Assembly (NCBI GenBank): GCA_003222065.1
Contig: QHUV01000267.1
Location: 1-7,063, forward strand
Source: Gemmatimonadota bacterium
GTDB taxonomy: Bacteria; Gemmatimonadota; Gemmatimonadetes; Gemmatimonadales; Gemmatimonadaceae
Direction of reading: 5' to 3'
DNA: 7,063 nt
Made by a program: the position numbers and the translations under genes. Below, piece after piece: positions 5,211 through 7,063 of this stretch (the first letter of the stretch is position 1; each line of letters starts with the position of its first letter). The notes below the pieces were generated by a model. That model was not told the origin of the DNA and made no database searches. It worked only from the letters and a program-made list of their open reading frames with translations.

Positions 5211-7063
5211 CGCCGCGGGGGTTCAAAGGGATGCGAACGTTCGGCTTCTGGCCGGAGATGTGGGTTCCCGTCGGGATGCACGACGTCGTCATGCCGGGAT
5301 CGAAGAACCTCCTGCAATCACGCGGCGACGGTTGGATTTACGTAGTTGGCCGCATGCATCCGGGTTGGAGCGAGCAACAGACGGCGCGCGCGGCCGGCCT
5401 CTTTGCCTCGCGGCTCGCCCGGGCGTATCCGGCCACGAACGCGAATCTCGGTGTGATGATTCTCCCCGCCGCTGGCGGCACCGACCATCCCGGCTTCGTG
5501 AAGCCGCGCGTGTTGGTCCTCGCATCGGCGATGGGATTGTTCGCATCGATTATCACGCTGCTCATCATCTGCGCGAACCTCGCGAACATGCAACTCGCCC
5601 GCGCGGCCGCACGCGCCCACGAGATCGCCATTCGTCTCTCGTTAGGGTGCTCGCGGGGCCGTCTCGCCCGCCAATTGCTCGCCGAGGCGCTCGTGCTCGC
5701 GGCGCCAGGGGCGGTGATTGCGGCGGTGATCGTTAGGCTCGACCCACTGCTCGAGAGATACATGCTGCCACACCTTCAGTTTCGGGTCGGGCTCGATTCG
5801 GCCGCCGACTACCGGGTAGCGCTTTTCACCGGAGTAGTGGCTGTCCTCGCCGCCGTTCTGTTCGGGTTGGCGCCGGCAATTCGCGCGTCGCGGCCGAATC
5901 TCGCACTGACTCCGGCGAGCGTCATCGGCGCGCGCGCGCGCGGTACGAGGGCAGGGAGCCGGATCCGCAACCTCCTGGTCGTGACACAGTTGGCAATGTC
6001 AGTCGTGCTCCTTGTCGGCGGAACTCTTTTCGTGCGGAGCCTGTTCGTCGCGCGCGCGATCGACGTCGGCTTCGATCAGTCGAACCGATTGCTCCTATCC
6101 GTGAACGTGGGGCTGCAGAATTATGACGAGACGCGTGGACGCCGCTTCTTCGATGACGTACTGACGCGGACGCGCTCGTTGCCGAGCGTGATCGCCGCGA
6201 CGTGGGCGTTCCCCGTGCCGTTCGATACATATGGCCGAAGCATCTCGCTCTACGCCGAAGGCGCGCGCACGAACGCGAAAGATGGGACGGTGGGTACCGA
6301 CGCAACGTTCGTCACCGATGACTTCATCAAGACGTTAGGTTTGCGTCTCCAGGCCGGCCGGGACTTGAGCGCCGCGGACACCGCCGGTGCGCCGCCCGTG
6401 ATGCTCGTTAGCCGTTCCCTGGCGACCCGGCTGTGGCCGGGAAAGGATCCGGTTGGTCAACGCGCCCGGCGCGGCGCTGCCTCCGGTCCGGAGGTGATGG
6501 TCGTGGGCGTCGTTGGGGACGCGACGTTCGCCTCGCTCGGGGAGCGCAGTCACGACCGCGCCTACGTCCCACTCCGGCAACGATACCGTGATTGGGAAAC
6601 GCTCATCGTCCACACTCGCGGCGAACCGGCAACGGTGCTGCCGCAGGTCAGGGCCGTCATCGCCAGCATCGACCCGACGCTGCCCACGTTTGGCGTCATG
6701 ACGCTACAACAAAGTGTCGAGAGCGGGTTCGCGACGTCGCGCATGGCGGCGAGCATCGCTGGCTTTTTCGCCGCGCTCGCGCTTCTCATCGCTGCTGTTG
6801 GTCTCTACGCCGTCGTCGCCGGGAGCGTCGCCGAGCGCACTCGAGAAATTGGCGTGCGCCTCGCGCTTGGCTCGACGCCCGGCGGCGTGCTGCGCTTCGT
6901 CATGGGCGGCGGCGCGCGGCTCGGCGCCTGGGGTCTCGTAATCGGACTGGTTTGCGCGGTGGTTGTCGCGAAGCTGATGGCCGGTCTCCTCTACGGGCTC
7001 TCACCGAGTGACCCGCTGACATTCGCGCTCGCACCGATTGCGCTGACGCTCGTCGTTCTCATC
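5108..7063 (+). pseudogene. ADOP-type permease, main fragment (open to window edge)
   Basis: From 5108 this frame has no stop for 652 codons and runs off the window. It resumes the periplasmic domain with VLSYESWQHRF and VVRINGAEFTITGVAPRGFKGM. The first FtsX-like permease block follows, with helices near 5512-5580, 5690-5735 and 5817-5880, and HEIAIRLSLGCSRGRLARQLL between them. The second half starts with a helix near 5972-6030 (LLVVTQLAMSVVLLVGG). It is followed by a second periplasmic domain (about 6045-6740; TLGLRLQAGRDLS, ATRLWPGKDPVGQ), and the second FtsX block with ERTREIGVRLALGSTPGGVLR. Only about 20-30 residues should be missing on the right. No credible independent start with a Shine-Dalgarno lies at its beginning (first in-frame ATG at 5231), so it is probably not translated on its own. 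Apart from the junction it is well preserved, implying a recent break. Confidence 0.85.

Noticed and set aside
5260..5736. 158-codon + strand frame inside the permease
   Set aside because: The translation is Arg-rich and without domains, while another frame of the same strand encodes clear FtsX-like helices.
5928..5942. 15-base alternating GC run as a second frameshift or Z-DNA site
   Set aside because: The frame is open and the permease homology continues on both sides without shift. Such runs are common in GC-rich coding DNA.

Overview
The window is high-GC bacterial DNA with six gene units, tightly packed with short intergenic gaps. It most resembles Gemmatimonadota, with Acidobacteriota as the alternative. 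The reasons are an Acidobacterial-type PadR regulator joined to an ADOP-type orphan permease and an AgmX/PglI C-terminal-domain protein, together with the codon style. The assignment is an inference from gene families, not from a marker gene.

Region 1 (1-3086) concerns the glyoxylate bypass. The C-terminal half of isocitrate lyase (aceA, + strand, cut by the left window edge) faces isocitrate dehydrogenase kinase/phosphatase (aceK, - strand). The two genes are convergent, unlike the co-directional aceBAK arrangement of enterobacteria. Upstream of aceK, three bases away on the same strand, is a small two-helix membrane protein of unknown function that probably shares its transcript. The 199-base gap between aceA and aceK carries a degenerate series of TCCGTG-like units.

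Region 2 (3087-4213) begins with a 161-base divergent intergenic stretch. It is followed by a TonB-like envelope protein with one N-terminal membrane anchor, a long linker and a C-terminal AgmX/PglI-type domain. Three back-to-back hairpins follow, the last a strong intrinsic terminator.

Region 3 (4214-7063) is a PadR repressor / ADOP permease operon. The padR leader holds two abutting inverted repeats that span a candidate promoter and the ribosome binding site, a layout suited to autoregulation. The permease gene begins one base after padR. It is broken near position 5108: the N-terminal fragment runs out of frame to a stop at 5210, while the remaining 652 codons continue in another frame to the window edge without a stop. 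Family knowledge suggests about 60 residues of the first periplasmic domain are missing at the junction, so this looks like an internal deletion rather than a simple one-base slip.

Across the whole window the heptamer CGTTAGG recurs eight times in several codon frames and on both strands, which suggests a DNA-level motif. No RNA gene, insertion sequence or CRISPR array was seen. I found no convincing new biological system. The best leads are the broken permease, the PadR operator pair, the recurrent heptamer and the aceK-linked membrane protein.
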